Positions 8,298 to 16,552 of a stretch of DNA of 20,770 nucleotides are shown piece after piece. The position numbers and the translations under genes are program-made. Location: positions 1 through 20,770 of the forward strand of contig CATZKS010000021.1 of the NCBI GenBank assembly GCA_958421035.1, read 5' to 3'. Source of the DNA: an uncultured Collinsella sp. (GTDB lineage: Bacteria; Actinomycetota; Coriobacteriia; Coriobacteriales; Coriobacteriaceae). Each line of letters begins with the position of its first letter. The first letter of the stretch is position 1. Below the pieces are notes generated by a model, which worked only from the letters and a program-made list of their open reading frames with translations, was not told where the DNA came from and ran no database searches.

Positions 8298-9513
8298 GGG
8301 TATCGACCTCCTTCGCCGAGCCTCGGCCATCCGCGCCCGCCATAGCGCCGCCGCAAGAAGCACCGCCCCGTTCGTCGGGTTCGCCTTCGCCCGATGCGCC
8401 TTCCGCCCGAAGCACGCGGCTGAACGCCATCGCAAGCCGGGCATTCTCCTTGCGCGTGCGCACCGCGACGCGGCACCAGAAACGGGACAGTACCGAAAAC
8501 GAGTCGCACGTGCGGACCAAAACCCCCTGTTTATACAGGCGCTCGGGGATGTCTTTCGCCGGCGTGCGGACTAAAAGGAAGTTCGCATCCGACGGCACGA
8601 CGGAAAGCCCGAGCGAGGAGAGCTCGTGGGAAAGCCACGCTCGCTCGCCTGCCAATACATCGCGCGTGCGCGAGACGTATTCAACGTCTTCCAGGGCGGC
8701 GATGCCCGCGGCCTCGGCGACCGAGGAGACGGGCCACGCCTGCCCAGCCCGGCGAATCCCCTCGATGAGTTGGGCGTTTCCGCTGATCAGATATCCCAAC
8801 CGCAACCCCGCCATTCCGTAGAGCTTGGTGAACGCGGAGAGCACGGCCACATGGCGCGAACACGCGGCGCGTGCAGCCACGCTCCTTTCGCGGGCGTCGG
8901 GCGCAAATCCGAGGAAGCACTCGTCCACGACGAGCAGCGCGCCCACCTGCTCGCAGCGGCAAGCCGCGGCATCGATCACGCTGGGGTCGACGAGGCGCCC
9001 CGTCGGGTTGTTCGGATTGCAGAGGTACGCCACGTCTCCCGGCCCCCCAATCGCGCGGGCGAAGGAGGCGGGCACGTCGAAGTCGCCCGCTTCGGAGAGC
9101 GGGAACTCCTGCACGCATGCGCCGTAGTACGATGCCGCCTCCGCATATTCAGAAAACGTCGGCGCGCACACGACGATGCGTTTCGGGCGCACCGCCGCGG
9201 CGAGCCGCCAGATGATGTCGGACGCGCCCGCGCCGCAGACGATAGTATCTTCGGGTATGCCCTGGGCGCGCGCTAGGGCGCGAACGAGGGCGAGGCTTTC
9301 CCTATCGGGGTAGGCGTCGATTCGAGAAAGCGCCTTGCAAGCTGCGGCGAGGGCGCGCGGCGAGGGCCCTGCCGGATTCACGTTCACCGAGAAGTCAATG
9401 AGGTCGGAGGCGCCCCCTTCGCAAGCGATGCCGAGCGATTGCGTGCTACCCCCATGCGCACGGGCGCGCAGGATTCCCCCGGCAACCCGGGGCGCGGCGT
9501 GGTCTTCCCTCAT
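8290..9513 (-). CDS. cobD: L-threonine-O-3-phosphate decarboxylase (PLP-dependent)
   Basis: Makes (R)-1-amino-2-propanol phosphate, the arm that CbiB attaches. Fold type I aminotransferase-like protein of 407 residues. It shows an N-terminal substrate segment IDFSVNVNPAGPSP, CGAGASDIIWRL, the CNPNNPTGRL motif, LLVVDECFLGFA and the PLP-binding Lys230 in LSAFTKLYGMAGLRLGY. The start ATG overlaps the cbiB stop (ATGA). The catalytic fold ends near FSRVLRA; about 37 further residues, rich in Gly, Ala and acidic residues, follow before the stop, making the protein longer than the ~360 residues usual for the family. This tail does not show the Cys/His clusters expected of a metal-binding extension. 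Confidence 0.94.
   Translation of the reverse strand: MREDHAAPRVAGGILRARAHGGSTQSLGIACEGGASDLIDFSVNVNPAGPSPRALAAACKALSRIDAYPDRESLALVRALARAQGIPEDTIVCGAGASDIIWRLAAAVRPKRIVVCAPTFSEYAEAASYYGACVQEFPLSEAGDFDVPASFARAIGGPGDVAYLCNPNNPTGRLVDPSVIDAAACRCEQVGALLVVDECFLGFAPDARERSVAARAACSRHVAVLSAFTKLYGMAGLRLGYLISGNAQLIEGIRRAGQAWPVSSVAEAAGIAALEDVEYVSRTRDVLAGERAWLSHELSSLGLSVVPSDANFLLVRTPAKDIPERLYKQGVLVRTCDSFSVLSRFWCRVAVRTRKENARLAMAFSRVLRAEGASGEGEPDERGGASCGGAMAGADGRGSAKEVDTRG
8307..8313 (-). promoter_or_regulatory. Ribosome-binding site of cbiP
   Basis: On the minus strand AAGGAGG lies nine bases before the GTG at 8297, within the 3' end of cobD. It decides for the GTG over the later ATG at 8276. Confidence 0.65.
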
Positions 9514-10484
9514 GCCATCGCCCCCACGGCGAGCACGACCGCCGCACGCGCGGCACCGAAGACGACGAGCGCGCATACGGACGCGGCGAGCATGAGCCTT
9601 GTCGCCCGGGCGATGTCGCCCCACTCGATTTCGCGGGACGCGTCGCCTATCGTCGGTTTCTCAACGAGCTTGCCGAAATACACCGCGGGTCCTGCCAGAC
9701 GCAGCCCGAGCGCGCCCGCGCACGCTGACTCGGTCTGCGCCGCGTTCGGGCTCGCATGGCGACGCCTGTCGCGGCGCCAGATGCGCGCCGCCCCGCGCGC
9801 GTCGAGACCGACGATCGGGCACACGGCGATCATGAGCAAGGCCGATAAGCGCGAGGGAATCCAGTTCGCCGCATCGTCGAGGCGCGCCGAGGCGCAGCCG
9901 AAGTCGATGTAGCGCTCGTTTTTGTAGCCCACCATGCTGTCGAGCGTGTTCACCGCCTTGTACGCCATACCCAAGGGCGCACCCCCGATCATAAGGTAGA
10001 AAAGCGGCGCGATGACGCCGTCGCTCGCGTTCTCCGCCACCGTTTCCACGGCGGCGCGCGCGACGCCCTGCTCGTCGAGAACAGACGTGTCGCGTCCCAC
10101 GATGAGCCCGACGGCTTCGCGCGCCGCGACAAGGCCGCCCTTCGAGAACGCGCGGGCCACGGTCAGGCTCTGGCGGCGTAGCTCGCATGCCGCGAGAATC
10201 TGATAGCTCGCCCATGCCTCGACCACGAAGCGCAAGCCGGAGTGAACCATGCCGCAAAGATGCAGGATTCCCCAGGTCAAAAGCCCACACGCAAGCGGAA
10301 GCGCCACAGCGAGCACAAGCCCTGCGGCGCGCGTGCCCGCGGACGTTTGCGGGAATGCGCCCCGCAGGCGGCCTTCGGCCCACGTGATCGCGCGCCCCAT
10401 GGCAACGACGGGATGGGGAAGCCAGCGCGGGTCGCCGAAGGCAAGGTCGGCCGCGAACCCGACGGCGACGGCAAGAATCGTCAT
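9510..10484 (-). CDS. cbiB: Adenosylcobinamide-phosphate synthase
   Basis: Integral membrane enzyme joining aminopropanol (phosphate) to adenosylcobyric acid. At 324 residues it is of normal family length. The N-terminus (ILAVAVGFAADLAFGDPRWLPHPV) is diagnostic, as are VAENASDGVIAPLFY, GMAYKAVNTLDSMVGYKNERY and DDAANWIPSRLSALL. Several hydrophobic helices are visible: about 3-20, 60-85, one around DDAANWIPSRLSALLMIAV and one at the extreme C-terminus. The ATG at 10484 shares a base with the preceding stop; a GTG three bases upstream is an alternative. The stop overlaps cobD by four bases, which suits the functional pairing of CobD and CbiB. Confidence 0.95.
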   Translation of the reverse strand: MTILAVAVGFAADLAFGDPRWLPHPVVAMGRAITWAEGRLRGAFPQTSAGTRAAGLVLAVALPLACGLLTWGILHLCGMVHSGLRFVVEAWASYQILAACELRRQSLTVARAFSKGGLVAAREAVGLIVGRDTSVLDEQGVARAAVETVAENASDGVIAPLFYLMIGGAPLGMAYKAVNTLDSMVGYKNERYIDFGCASARLDDAANWIPSRLSALLMIAVCPIVGLDARGAARIWRRDRRRHASPNAAQTESACAGALGLRLAGPAVYFGKLVEKPTIGDASREIEWGDIARATRLMLAASVCALVVFGAARAAVVLAVGAMA

Positions 10485-11485
10485 CACCGGGCATCGCCCC
10501 CCGAAGCGGGGCGAACGTCGCGAAGGCAGTGCCCATCCCAGGTGGCGGCCCATGCGCCGCCCGGCTCGGTATGCACGTCGAAGTATCCCATTTTCGGGAC
10601 AGCTAGCTCGGAGAGCAGCGCTTTCACGGTACCCGCGTGAACGACGAAGACGGCGCGCCCACTCCCCTGGGCGCGCTCCGATTCGCACGCCTCCTTAAAC
10701 GCCGCGACGACGCGGCGGGTGAAATCGCTCTTGCCCTCGCCATGCGAGCAGCGCGACTCGCACCAGGAGTCTACCCAGGCGCGGTAGCGCGCATCCTCTT
10801 TAAGCTCGGCGGCGCTTCGCCCCTCGAAGTCGCCGAAATCCATCTCGCGCAGACCGGGGCACGCCATAAGCTCCGCGTTCGGGAAGAGAATGCGCGCCGT
10901 CTGGTCGGTGCGGGCCATGCCGCTCGTAATAACACGGAATACGTCACGATCGCACGCGAGGTCGCGCAAAGCGCGATCGCCCGCGCTCGACAGGGGCTCG
11001 TCGGTGCCCGCCCCGCTGTAGCGATGATCTTCCGTGCCCGCCGTGGCACCATGGCGCACGAAAACGACTTCCAAAGGCGCGCCCACGCCCTGCGTCCCTC
11101 GAGGCGCATCGTCAAGGTTTCCTTTGATGACCTGGGGTATCCCGCACGTCATGCGCACGACGACGTCGGCGCGCGCAGCGAGCGCGCATCCCAGGCGCCC
11201 CGCGCGCTCGCGCCATTGGGCGTCTTCCGCACGCATAGGGACGACCCCCGAGCCGACCAAGGGCAGAATCACTACGTCGAAGCCGATCAGCCGCTCGAGC
11301 GCCCGGTCAGCGTCGAGCGCGCGTACGAGTTCCTCAGCACGGTACGCGACACGGCCGGCAAAAGCCGCGGGCACGCCGCCCTCCGCAAGCTGCGCCGCGT
11401 CGACGAAATCGTCCGCCGCGAACCCGAGCTTTTCGCGCACGAAGGTCCTCTTCCCCGAATGCGCGCCACCTACCACGAGAATCAT
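10484..11485 (-). CDS. cobC: Fusion: shortened CobU-like domain + alpha-ribazole phosphatase (CobC, histidine phosphatase)
   Basis: Two-domain protein of 333 residues. Residues 1-122 resemble CobU: a P-loop-like GGAHSGKRT (6-14), then the C-terminal CobU block LVGSGVVPMRAEDAQWRERAGRL and a CGIPQVIKG ending. The middle of CobU, including the His of the guanylylation site, is absent, and Ser is replaced by Arg after the P-loop Lys. After a linker (about 123-137) comes a histidine phosphatase domain: VFVRHGATAG (RHG 144-146), LREMDFGDFEGR and the second His in FVVHAGTVKALL, as in CobC/PhoE. CobC removes phosphate from alpha-ribazole-5'-phosphate or adenosylcobalamin phosphate. The phosphatase should be active; whether the N-terminal domain is a kinase or only structural is not known from the sequence. 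The start overlaps cobS by four bases. Confidence 0.9.
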   Translation of the reverse strand: MILVVGGAHSGKRTFVREKLGFAADDFVDAAQLAEGGVPAAFAGRVAYRAEELVRALDADRALERLIGFDVVILPLVGSGVVPMRAEDAQWRERAGRLGCALAARADVVVRMTCGIPQVIKGNLDDAPRGTQGVGAPLEVVFVRHGATAGTEDHRYSGAGTDEPLSSAGDRALRDLACDRDVFRVITSGMARTDQTARILFPNAELMACPGLREMDFGDFEGRSAAELKEDARYRAWVDSWCESRCSHGEGKSDFTRRVVAAFKEACESERAQGSGRAVFVVHAGTVKALLSELAVPKMGYFDVHTEPGGAWAATWDGHCLRDVRPASGGDAR

Positions 11486-12249
11486 AGGAGCATGCCCCCC
11501 GCCACCAGCATGGCAAGCATCGCGAGCTCGGCCCATTGCAGAAACCATCCGGCCAAATCACCCGTCACCCCGCCGAAGCGGGACAGGGCAACATGGCGGT
11601 ACCACGCGAGCACCAAAAGCCCCGCCACCGCTATAAGGGCGCCGACGGTCTGAGCGCACGCGACCATCCCTGCAGCCGAAGCAGCAGCGAAAGCGCAAAG
11701 CGGCACGACGATCTCCGGGCGCTTCTTCGCAGGCGAGAGCCCCGCGGCCATGCCGTCCGCCCGCGCGGCAGGCCAGCATTCTACGGCGAGCCCCGAAAGC
11801 GCGCGGGAAAACACGAGCGAGCACAGAAGCGCGAGGAACGCTCCCGCCGTAAGCGGCAGCGCGGTGAACAGGGAAAACTGCAGAATAAGGTACACGACAA
11901 CACCGATGACCCCGAAGGCACCCGCCCGCGGGTCGTGCATGATCTCGAGCTTTCGCTCGCGCGGGGCACAACTTGCAAGCGCATCGGAGGTGTCGCAGAG
12001 CCCGTCTAGGTGGATGCCTCCCGTCACCGCCACAGGCAGCGCCACGAGCACGGCCGCGACGATGGTCGCGGGCACGCCGAGCAGGTTCGCAACGTGTCCC
12101 CACGCCGTCATGAGGAAGCCTTCCGCAAGGCCCACCAGGGGAAACGCGGCAAGCGCATGGGTTGACCCGAAATCGGTCCAGGCCGATTTCGGGACGGGGA
12201 TGCGCGAGAACGTTCCGAACGCCGCGCCGATTGCCTCTACTATCTTCAC
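11482..12249 (-). CDS. cobS: Adenosylcobinamide-GDP ribazoletransferase (cobalamin synthase)
   Basis: Membrane enzyme that joins adenosylcobinamide-GDP and alpha-ribazole (phosphate), the final assembly step. From the GTG start it is 255 residues, normal for CobS. The N-terminus VKIVEAIGAAFGTFSRIPVP fits the family and the key acidic motif is GGIHLDGLCDTSDAL (77-91), followed by KLEIMHDPRAGAFGV. Hydrophobic helices alternate throughout, with obvious ones near 60-76, 110-150 and the C-terminal 60 residues. The GTG overlaps the cobU stop (GTGA), with AAGGA nine bases upstream. The open frame to the right is an Arg-rich shadow in cobU. Confidence 0.95.
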   Translation of the reverse strand: MKIVEAIGAAFGTFSRIPVPKSAWTDFGSTHALAAFPLVGLAEGFLMTAWGHVANLLGVPATIVAAVLVALPVAVTGGIHLDGLCDTSDALASCAPRERKLEIMHDPRAGAFGVIGVVVYLILQFSLFTALPLTAGAFLALLCSLVFSRALSGLAVECWPAARADGMAAGLSPAKKRPEIVVPLCAFAAASAAGMVACAQTVGALIAVAGLLVLAWYRHVALSRFGGVTGDLAGWFLQWAELAMLAMLVAGGMLL

Positions 12250-12794
12250 CTTGTAGGTCCTTCGCCTTTCATCCACACGGGAATCCCGCATACCACTTCG
12301 ACTGCGCGGTCGGCCAGCGCCGCCACGCCCGCGTTCACGCGCGCGAGCGCGCGCCTCCATGCCTCGGTCCCTTCATCGTAGCGCATCCCATCGGCGAACA
12401 CGTCGACGGTGACCACCACCGTATGCGCAGCGGCCTGAGCGAGCCGTTCAATGCCTCCGAGCACCTCGCGCGCCGCAGCGTCGGGGTCACGCGGGGACAA
12501 GCCGCCTTCCGCGAAGAGCTCGTTCGCAACCAGGTTGCCCACGTCCTCCAAAAGAAGCGTGCAGCCGCGCGGAAGCCCGGGCACTGCGGCGCCCACGTCA
12601 CGCGTGCGCTCGAGGGTGGAAAACCCCTTGCCCTCGCGCAGCGCCCGATGGCGCGCGATGCGGCGGGCGCCCTCTTCCCCGAAGGGCTCCATCGTTGCCA
12701 GGTACACGCGAGGGCCGTCGTGCCCAAGGCACAGGGACTCGGCATAGGCGCTCTTGCCACTCGCGGCGGCGCCGATAACGAACGTCACCATCAT
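12246..12794 (-). CDS. cobU: Adenosylcobinamide kinase / adenosylcobinamide-phosphate guanylyltransferase
   Basis: Phosphorylates adenosylcobinamide and transfers GMP to give adenosylcobinamide-GDP. It has 182 residues, normal for CobU. The P-loop is IGAAASGKSAYAE (7-19), and the probable guanylylated residue is His49 in ARRIARHRALR. LLLEDVGNLVANELF corresponds to the family's central strand-helix, and CGIPVWMKG is the typical ending. The usual T-N-E-V-G-x-G-I-V-P segment is replaced by VTVDVFADGMRYDEGTEAW, a form I recall from clostridial CobU proteins. The ATG at 12794 overlaps the cobT stop (ATGA); the adjacent second ATG at 12791 is an alternative. A second CobU-like domain is fused to cobC two genes downstream. 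Confidence 0.94.
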   Translation of the reverse strand: MMVTFVIGAAASGKSAYAESLCLGHDGPRVYLATMEPFGEEGARRIARHRALREGKGFSTLERTRDVGAAVPGLPRGCTLLLEDVGNLVANELFAEGGLSPRDPDAAAREVLGGIERLAQAAAHTVVVTVDVFADGMRYDEGTEAWRRALARVNAGVAALADRAVEVVCGIPVWMKGEGPTR

Positions 12795-13933
12795 TTCCCA
12801 GCCTCGAAATGCTCGTAAGCAGCCATGCCAGTCGCCGTGAACGTCTTCCCATCCCGGTACACGCGCAGCGCCGAATCCAGAAGGGGCAGATACGCCATGG
12901 CGCCCGCGCCCTCGCCCAAGTGCATGCCTGCGTCGAGGGGTGCCTTTATGCCGAGCTCGCGAAGAAGCTCCTGGCTTGCGGGTTCGCTTGATGCGTGGGT
13001 GCCCACGAGGTAGCCCAAGACATTGGGGCACAGGCGCGCCGCGCACAGGGCCGCCGTGCAGGATATGACCCCGTCGAGGAGCGCCGGCGCCTTCGAGGCC
13101 GCGGCCCCCAGGTAGAAACCGCACATCGCCGCGATGTCGAAGCCGCCCACCTTCGAGAGCACGTCAATCGGATCGGCGGGATCGGGCGAGTTCGCGTCGA
13201 TAGCGCGCTCGACCACGTCGCGCTTGCGCGCGAGCGAGGCGTCCGAGAGCCCCGCGCCGCGCCCGACGAGGCTCCGCGCGTCCGCCCGGATGAGCACTGC
13301 GGCCACCGCCGCCGAGGTGGTCGTGTTGCCGATGCCCATCTCGCCCGCGGCAAGAAGGCGCACGCCGGCGCGGGCAAGCCCGCACGCGACGGCGATTCCG
13401 ACCTCGATCGCACGCACGGCCCCATCGCGAGACATAGCGGAGCCGTGCGCGATATTGTCGCTCCCCCGCCGCACGTTCGCGCGCACCATGCGCGCGTCTT
13501 CTATGCCCCGGGCCATACCCACGTCGACGGGCACGACCTCGGCACCCGCGAACGCCGCCATGCGGCAGGCGCTCGTGGCCCCCTCGCACATGTTGCGCGC
13601 GACGGCTCGCGTCACGTCTTGCCCGCTTTGCGACACGCCTTCGGCAACGACCCCGTTGTCGGAGAAGAAAACCGCGAGCGCACGGGGAAACTCGGCAACT
13701 TCGGCGCTCCCCTGAGCTGCGGCGATACACGCGACGGCGTCTTCAAAGTCGCCCAATCCCCCCAAGGGGTGCGCGATGGAGTCCCACGCGGCGTACGCGG
13801 CGGCGCGGGCGCACTCGTCTGCAGGCGCGATCCGGAAGAGCGCGGCTTCGAGCACGGCGCCCGGCGCCGACGAGAACGCGCGCTCGACTTCCTCGCGGAT
13901 GCAGGCAAGCGCGGTTTCGGTTGCTTCAGCCAT
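12791..13933 (-). CDS. cobT: Nicotinate-nucleotide--dimethylbenzimidazole phosphoribosyltransferase
   Basis: Activates the lower-ligand base by transferring phosphoribose from nicotinate mononucleotide, giving alpha-ribazole phosphate. The protein is 380 residues, slightly longer than the ~350 of well-known CobT. It shows FFSDNGVVAEGVSQSGQDVT, the GEMGIGNTTTSAAV motif, GFDIAAMCGFYLGAAA, and the catalytic Glu341 in HLGEGAGAM followed by LPLLDSALRVY. GAGGAGA four bases before the ATG is a good ribosome-binding site; the start overlaps the cbiA stop by eight bases. No lower-ligand synthesis genes (bza, bluB) are seen, so the base used cannot be inferred here. Confidence 0.96.
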   Translation of the reverse strand: MAEATETALACIREEVERAFSSAPGAVLEAALFRIAPADECARAAAYAAWDSIAHPLGGLGDFEDAVACIAAAQGSAEVAEFPRALAVFFSDNGVVAEGVSQSGQDVTRAVARNMCEGATSACRMAAFAGAEVVPVDVGMARGIEDARMVRANVRRGSDNIAHGSAMSRDGAVRAIEVGIAVACGLARAGVRLLAAGEMGIGNTTTSAAVAAVLIRADARSLVGRGAGLSDASLARKRDVVERAIDANSPDPADPIDVLSKVGGFDIAAMCGFYLGAAASKAPALLDGVISCTAALCAARLCPNVLGYLVGTHASSEPASQELLRELGIKAPLDAGMHLGEGAGAMAYLPLLDSALRVYRDGKTFTATGMAAYEHFEAGK

Positions 13934-15308
13934 GCCGTCTCCTCTCTGCGAACGACGCTGCGGCAGACGCGAACGCGCGCGCAACGTCGGGGTTCGCAGG
14001 ATAGTACACATGCGGGAAGCCCGCAACCAGGGACGGGGTGGTCGTCATGCACGGCCAGCCCTTGTCGCGCCGGGGCTTCTGCGCCCAGAAGTCGCCGCCC
14101 GGGCAGGTGGACTGCCAGTAGTGGAACTCGTGCGCGCGGATGCGTGTGCCGCGCGGCCCGTAGAGCCCGTCGCGTTGGGAAGTGAGCTCCACGTACCCGA
14201 AATGGGACAGCCTTCCCCCGTTCTCGCTTGCGCCCTCAAGGGCGCCCGCAACAGGCCAGCGCCGCCCCTCGTTATCGGCGATTTCGCGCTGCAGGTACAG
14301 AAACCCACCGCATTCGGCGACCGTCGGCATGCCGGATTCCACCGCGCGCCGCACCGCCTCGCGCATCGGCGCGTTCTCGGAGAGCTGCCGCGCATGGAGC
14401 TCCGGGTAGCCGCCTCCCAGATAGAGGGCGCTTGTCCCCCGGGGCAACTCGCTATCACACAGGGGGCTGAAAAAGACCAGCTCGCAACCCAGGTCCTCGA
14501 GTGCGCGCAGGTTCTCCTCGTAGTAGAACGAGAACGCCTCGTCACGCGCGACGGCGACGATGGGCCGCGCTCCCGCGATCGGCTCCAACCGGTATGGTTC
14601 CTCGCGGATATCGGGTGCCGTCGCCGCTATTTCGAGCAAGCGGTCAACGTCGACGCTCTTTTCCGCCAGCTCGGCCATCTTGTCGATGCGCGCGGAGAGC
14701 TGCTTGACCTCATCGGCGGTCACAAGCCCCAGATGCCGGCTTTCGAGCGAGAACGCCTCGTCGGCGGGGATATTACCCAAAACCGCGACGCCCGTGTGCT
14801 TCTCGATCGCAGGCGTCGCGTAGGCGCAGGCAGCGGCGCTCGTCTTATTCAGCACGACGCCGCGCACGTTCGCACAAGGCAGGAACTCGACGATGCCGCG
14901 GATTACGGCGGCGAGCGATAAAGACGCCCCACGCCCGTTCACCACTAAAACGACCGGCGTTTCCGTATCGCGCGCAACCTGGTAGCTGCTCGCGTCGGCC
15001 ACGCCGGGCGCCATGCCGTCGTAGAAGCCCATGACCCCCTCGAGCACCGCGACATCCGCGCCCGCGGCGCCGCGTGCGAGCAGGGCGCGCAGCGTCGGGG
15101 CGTCGGTGAAGAAGCCGTCTAAGTTGCCCGAGCGCGCACCCACGACGCGGCGATGAAAGAGCGAGTCAATGTAGTCAGGGCCGCATTTGAAGGCCGCGCA
15201 TGCAAGACCGCGGCGCGCGAGCGCGCGCAGGAGCGCGCACGTTACGACCGTCTTGCCGCTCCCGCTCGAGGGCGCAGCGACCATGAAGCGCGGGATGGAC
15301 GTGCTCAC
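13926..15308 (-). CDS. cbiA: Cobyrinic acid a,c-diamide synthase
   Basis: ATP- and glutamine-dependent amidation of the a and c carboxylates of (cobalt) cobyrinic acid. At 460 residues it is typical of CbiA. The N-terminal synthetase domain begins IPRFMVAAPSSGSGKTVVTC (P-loop) and continues with FKCGPDYIDSLFH and VLEGVMGFYDGM. The class I amidotransferase domain has YLGGGYPELHARQLSEN and the nucleophile Cys333 in PTVAECGGFLYLQ, with HEFHYW near the C-terminus. The GTG overlaps the cbiET stop (GTGA), preceded by GGAAGG. The C-terminal region after HEFHYW includes AGFPHVYYPANPDVA, a normal CbiA ending. Confidence 0.97.
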   Translation of the reverse strand: MSTSIPRFMVAAPSSGSGKTVVTCALLRALARRGLACAAFKCGPDYIDSLFHRRVVGARSGNLDGFFTDAPTLRALLARGAAGADVAVLEGVMGFYDGMAPGVADASSYQVARDTETPVVLVVNGRGASLSLAAVIRGIVEFLPCANVRGVVLNKTSAAACAYATPAIEKHTGVAVLGNIPADEAFSLESRHLGLVTADEVKQLSARIDKMAELAEKSVDVDRLLEIAATAPDIREEPYRLEPIAGARPIVAVARDEAFSFYYEENLRALEDLGCELVFFSPLCDSELPRGTSALYLGGGYPELHARQLSENAPMREAVRRAVESGMPTVAECGGFLYLQREIADNEGRRWPVAGALEGASENGGRLSHFGYVELTSQRDGLYGPRGTRIRAHEFHYWQSTCPGGDFWAQKPRRDKGWPCMTTTPSLVAGFPHVYYPANPDVARAFASAAASFAERRRHG

Positions 15309-16552
15309 CGGGCGCCGCCTTCCCCACCTGCACCACGCGCGCTGACGAGGAACACAGGGTTTTGCGCTTTCATAAGATGGTGCGAGCCTACAGCCTCGGC
15401 GCGGGCGGCCGACACCTGGCACGCCTCGAACCCCTTAAAGCGCGAACCCGAGAGGAGCGCGCACGCCTCGGTGAGCGTCTCAACGGTAACGCATGGCACG
15501 CACAGGCGAACCTGCGAGTTCTTCTCGAGCGCCGCCTCCACGATGGAGGGAAGCTCGCCCGCGCTCCCGCCGACGAACACGGCGTCGGGGACGGGCAGTT
15601 TCGCGAGCGCTTCGGGGGCGACGCCGGGGACCGCATGCACGTTGCCGCACCCGAATGCATCCGCGTTCTCTCGGATGAGCCGCACGCCGGTCGCGTTGCG
15701 CTCGACCGCCCATACCGACCCCGCTCGCGCGACGAGCGCCGCCTCGATCGACACGCTCCCCGTGCCGGCGCCGACGTCCCACACGGTGTCGGTCGCGGCA
15801 AGGCGCAGCTTCGCGAGCGCGACGGCGCGCACCTCTTGCTTGGTCATGGGAACGTCGCCGCGGATGAAGAGCTCGTCGGGAATGCCCGAGGAGGCGTACG
15901 GCCAGCGGGAGCTCGCGGCGCCGCCTGCGAACTCGATAAGCATCACGTTCAAGTCGTCGAACGTCTGACCTGCAATTTCACTTGCGGTCGCACAGGTGAT
16001 GCGCTCGTCGGGGTACGACAGGCGCTCGGCCACCGTCACGCGCGCGTCCCCGAAGCCCGCCTGCACAAGCTCGCCCGAAAGCCGCGAGGGGTCTTCCCCG
16101 CCCGACGTGACGAGAAAGAGCTCACCTGCGCGCTCGGCCTCGATCACGATGTCGCACGCCACGCCGTGAGCGCTCGCGAAGCGCCAATCCTGCCATGGAC
16201 GCGCGAGGCGCGCGGCGAGATAAGACGCCGAGCTTATGCCGGGAATGACGCGCACGTCCACCTGCGCATCGCCGGAGAGCGCCTCTACCAGGCGGCGCGC
16301 GCCGCTGAACAGCCCCACATCGCCCGTCATCACGACCACGGCGCGCTGCCACGACGCCGCATCGGTGAGCGCGGCGACGATGTCCGCAGTCTTCACGAGC
16401 TCGCATCTCACCACGTCGGGCGGCACGTCGATGCCGGCAAGCGCGCGATGAGCGCCGATGACCACGTCGGCGATGTCGATCGCGTCGAGCGCCGCGCGCG
16501 AGAGCAAGTCGGGGTTTCCGGGCCCCGCCCCGATGATCGTTACCTTTCGCAT
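15305..16552 (-). CDS. cbiET: Fused cobalt-precorrin-7 C5-methyltransferase / cobalt-precorrin-6B C15-methyltransferase (decarboxylating), CbiE-CbiT (CobL type)
   Basis: Bifunctional SAM-dependent enzyme that methylates C5 and C15 and decarboxylates the C12 acetate. Residues 1 to about 205 are a CbiE tetrapyrrole methylase (VTIIGAGPGNPDLLSRAA, VVMTGDVGLFSGARRLVEAL, VIPGISSASYLAARL). Residues from about 220 are CbiT: GIPDELFIRGDVPMTKQEVR and the Rossmann SAM loop WDVGAGTGSVSIEAAL near 257-265, then WAVERN and VFVGGSAGELPSI. The total of 415 residues fits the fused CobL arrangement rather than separate cbiE and cbiT. The ATG lies 13 bases inside the cbiH end; the stop overlaps cbiA by four bases. 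The frame stays open to the right, but as a shadow in cbiH. Confidence 0.96.
   Translation of the reverse strand: MRKVTIIGAGPGNPDLLSRAALDAIDIADVVIGAHRALAGIDVPPDVVRCELVKTADIVAALTDAASWQRAVVVMTGDVGLFSGARRLVEALSGDAQVDVRVIPGISSASYLAARLARPWQDWRFASAHGVACDIVIEAERAGELFLVTSGGEDPSRLSGELVQAGFGDARVTVAERLSYPDERITCATASEIAGQTFDDLNVMLIEFAGGAASSRWPYASSGIPDELFIRGDVPMTKQEVRAVALAKLRLAATDTVWDVGAGTGSVSIEAALVARAGSVWAVERNATGVRLIRENADAFGCGNVHAVPGVAPEALAKLPVPDAVFVGGSAGELPSIVEAALEKNSQVRLCVPCVTVETLTEACALLSGSRFKGFEACQVSAARAEAVGSHHLMKAQNPVFLVSARGAGGEGGAR

Noticed and set aside
12995..14185. 396-codon plus-strand frame opposite cobT
   Set aside because: Antisense artefact of high GC; low-complexity Arg/Gly/His protein with no start signal.
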